NCBI GenBank assembly: GCA_964543295.1
Contig: CAZIXA010000010.1
Coordinates: 6,431-70,430, forward strand
DNA length: 64,000 bases
DNA from: AE-B3B sp964543295
GTDB lineage: Bacteria > Aerophobota > Aerophobia > Aerophobales > AE-B3A
Direction of reading: 5' to 3'
In this document: in pieces, positions 62,611-64,000 of the stretch
How the letters are laid out: every line of letters starts with the position of its first letter
Position numbering within the stretch: position 1 is the stretch's first letter
Position numbers and translations under genes: made by a program
Notes under the pieces: generated by a model
What the model saw: only the letters and a program-made list of their open reading frames with translations
What the model was told of the DNA's origin: nothing
Database searches by the model: none

Positions 62611-63597
62611 ATGGAAAGATTGAAGTGTTTTTACAGAGTGGGCCCTCGTGTTGAGATTTTGATTGTTCTTTTCTTGATCTTGCAGAACGTAGCGGCCGAT
62701 TCAGCCACCGGATTCTCGCCTGAGAAGGCCGGTTTTTCTATTAAGTTCAAAGACGAGATCTCGTCATATCAGGTACTCGCTGTCTTCGTCCTTCCCGATG
62801 AGATACTTGCACTGGAGACTTTAGGTACAACCAAGCAAAATCAATATATCTTGCAGGTATCAGCCGGCCAAGTAAAGCAGATAAAAATGAACCAATGGCA
62901 ATGGCAATCCCCCAAGGAAAAAGGTCTTTACCCTATAAGAATAATGCACCCCCAATCAGGAAATTCCATCACCCTGAATATTTTTGTTATGCTCCCTTAC
63001 AAAGAGTTGAAAGGGGAATATCTTAACGGTTATCGAATTGGTAATTACCCATCCATTCCCTTTAAAGGACTCTCGATCTACAAACCGCCAAGAGGGTTCA
63101 TTGAGGTGACAAAAGAAAATGAAGAGACTCTTATTTCCCCACATTTTAAACTAAAACAATTCCTCAGTAAACAAAAAAACAATTATCCCAAATACCTGGT
63201 GTTGAAAGAAAAACTTTTATTGAAGCTGGAGCTGATCCTAAAAAAGATAAATGAAAAAGGCTACCGCTGCGATACATTTCATATAATGAGTGGGTACCGG
63301 ACTCCCTATTACAATAAGACTATAGGAAATGTGAAATATAGCCGTCACCTCTGGGGAGGTGCTGCGGATATATTTATAGACGAAAACCCCAAGGATGGTA
63401 TGATGGATGACTTAAATGAAGATGGCAGGGTAGACTATAGGGATGCGGCTATTCTTTATGATATTATTGACGAGATGTACGGTAAACCTTGGTATAAGCC
63501 CTTTGTAGGTGGATTGGCCAGGTACAAAAAAACCTTTTCCCATGGGCCATTTGTACATATTGACGTAAGGGGATTCCATGCCCGATGGGGAGACTGA
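62611..63597 (+). CDS. YcbK/MepK-like peptidoglycan peptidase (DUF882/M15)
   Basis: 328 aa from ATG 62611 with AGGAGCT upstream. Signal peptide about 13-29, a beta-rich middle, and a C-terminal M15-like domain with SGYRTPYYNKTIGN, the zinc ligands His246 and Asp253 (SRHLWGGAADIF) and His316 (HGPFVHIDVRG). An acidic DLNEDGRVDYRDA loop inside it resembles a dockerin/EF-hand calcium site and is not usual for this family. E. coli MepK cuts the 3-3 cross-links made by LdtD and the genes are neighbours there as here, so a matched pair is likely. Confidence 0.88.
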   Translation: MERLKCFYRVGPRVEILIVLFLILQNVAADSATGFSPEKAGFSIKFKDEISSYQVLAVFVLPDEILALETLGTTKQNQYILQVSAGQVKQIKMNQWQWQSPKEKGLYPIRIMHPQSGNSITLNIFVMLPYKELKGEYLNGYRIGNYPSIPFKGLSIYKPPRGFIEVTKENEETLISPHFKLKQFLSKQKNNYPKYLVLKEKLLLKLELILKKINEKGYRCDTFHIMSGYRTPYYNKTIGNVKYSRHLWGGAADIFIDENPKDGMMDDLNEDGRVDYRDAAILYDIIDEMYGKPWYKPFVGGLARYKKTFSHGPFVHIDVRGFHARWGD

Positions 63598-63667
63598 TGT
63601 TCGCCTTGAAAGCTTAATTATACAGGAAAAAAAATGGCATTACTAAAAATTAGATAAAGAGGAGAAA

Positions 63668-63781
63668 ATGACTCAATATGGAAGGAGACACTTGTCCAAT
63701 CGAAAGCGGGTAGGCTTTCGCAAAAAATCAAGTAAGATTATTAAAGCCAGACGAAGGAAAAAAAGAAAACGAATTTCTTAA
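63668..63781 (+). CDS. Small basic protein resembling ribosomal protein bL34
   Basis: 37 aa from ATG 63668 with AGAGGAG 4 bases upstream. The sequence MTQYGRRHLSNRKRVGFRKK then SSKIIKARRRKKRKRIS has the GFR...K...RRR.K.RKR(I/L)S pattern of bL34, but it is 7-8 residues shorter than usual and lacks the N-terminal KRT(Y/F)QP. True rpmH is normally next to rnpA and yidC, which are absent here. It overlaps on the other strand the end of a truncated Yip1-like gene. A divergent second copy or chance resemblance are both possible. Confidence 0.5.
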   Translation: MTQYGRRHLSNRKRVGFRKKSSKIIKARRRKKRKRIS

Positions 63782-63919
63782 TTTCAGATTTGGAATTACT
63801 GCCAATATGGCTAGGTAATTGAGAATAAGATCCTGGGTGGTAGCCGATGCAGTCTTTATTAGCTCGAAAGTTTCCTTAGGTCTCAAAAGAACTGCTTTTA
63901 CCCTTTCCACGATGCCCAT
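63728..63919 (-). pseudogene. Truncated Yip1-domain-like membrane protein
   Basis: 63 aa. Start ATG 63919 has a strong GGGAGGAGG. The first 45 residues (MGIVERVKAVLLRPKETFEL, then IKTASATTQDLILNYLAILA and VIP) match the N-terminus of Yip1-family membrane proteins, which normally run to about 200 aa. The remaining residues are read from the antisense of the bL34-like gene, so the natural 3' end has been lost, most likely by deletion. Confidence 0.6.
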
Positions 63920-63958
63920 TTCCTCCTCCCTTTATATATTTATAACTTGAGGCATAGG

Positions 63959-64000
63959 AATTTCAATAATTTCTCTGAATTGTTATGAAGTAAACCTCGG
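63959..64000. repeat. Dispersed repeat, copy C, cut by window end
   Basis: AATTTCAATAATTTCTCTGA then ATTGTTATGAAGTAAACCTCGG, nearly identical to copy A (31618-31655) and similar to copy B (25093-25130). Confidence 0.6.

Noticed and set aside
1..64000. CRISPR arrays, tRNA or rRNA genes, integrases or transposases
   Set aside because: I looked for regular direct repeats, cloverleaf T-arm signatures and typical transposase motifs and saw none; small or divergent RNAs could still be missed without covariance models.

Overview
This is a bacterial chromosome segment of moderate to low GC content. The organism looks like an uncultivated, probably anaerobic, diderm bacterium. The diderm inference rests on a LapA-like protein, a YcbB-type L,D-transpeptidase next to a YcbK/MepK-type peptidase, and two exported proteins, one with a LolA-like fold. 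Several genes are of types also common in archaea: pyruvoyl-dependent arginine decarboxylase, a deoxyhypusine-synthase homologue, an adenosine-specific kinase, a nicotinate phosphoribosyltransferase with a zinc ribbon, and several radical-SAM enzymes. I cannot assign a phylum from sequence alone. No rRNA, tRNA, CRISPR array or intact transposase is visible.

Layout. (1) 0-6.1 kb, minus strand: a catabolic and uptake locus with a cyclase-family hydrolase, a LarA-type racemase, two ABC permeases, a solute-binding protein and an FCD-type GntR regulator; no ATPase gene is in view. (2) 6.7-19.1 kb, minus: a TPR membrane protein, a flavodoxin-fold protein, a giant 2-hydroxyacyl-CoA dehydratase activase-like protein, an adenosine-specific kinase, a B12-type radical-SAM enzyme, an M20 peptidase, and an exported protein that appears to be a cysteine peptidase split by a beta-propeller. 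Dispersed inverted repeats abut several 3' ends here. (3) 19.3-22.5 kb, plus: a DinG/XPD-like helicase overlapping a radical-SAM gene. (4) 25.2-35.3 kb, plus: radical-SAM/HhH protein, endonuclease III-like protein without the catalytic residues, mnmA, a small EF-Tu-domain-2-like protein, a UvrD/RecB-nuclease fusion, rmuC (frameshifted), pyrF, and a Na/Pi cotransporter with PhoU. (5) 35.3-39.9 kb, minus: pncB, split lysC, asd, ribD. (6) 40-48.5 kb, minus: MFS, corA with a structured leader, and a possible biosynthetic group (methyltransferase/ATP-grasp fusion, GT4 glycosyltransferase, CDP-alcohol phosphatidyltransferase, RimK-like ATP-grasp). (7) 48.7-53.8 kb, minus: broken tetR, MFS, marC, and a polyamine operon (arginine decarboxylase, DHS homologue, agmatinase). 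(8) 54-64 kb: glycogen and glycolysis genes (broken glgB, malQ, pyk, broken glgP), then cell-wall enzymes and a bL34-like mini-gene.

A recurring theme is gene decay by deletion. A second marC copy, glgP, glgB, tetR and a Yip1-like gene each keep one or both ends but lack the middle or the end. rmuC is frameshifted and lysC is split. Fragments resembling toxin-antitoxin genes lie in the spacers. Some of these could be assembly or consensus errors, but several are too large for that. The most interesting intact candidates are the propeller-split peptidase, the radical-SAM/HhH plus degenerate EndoIII pair, the MT/ATP-grasp cluster, and the split aspartokinase.
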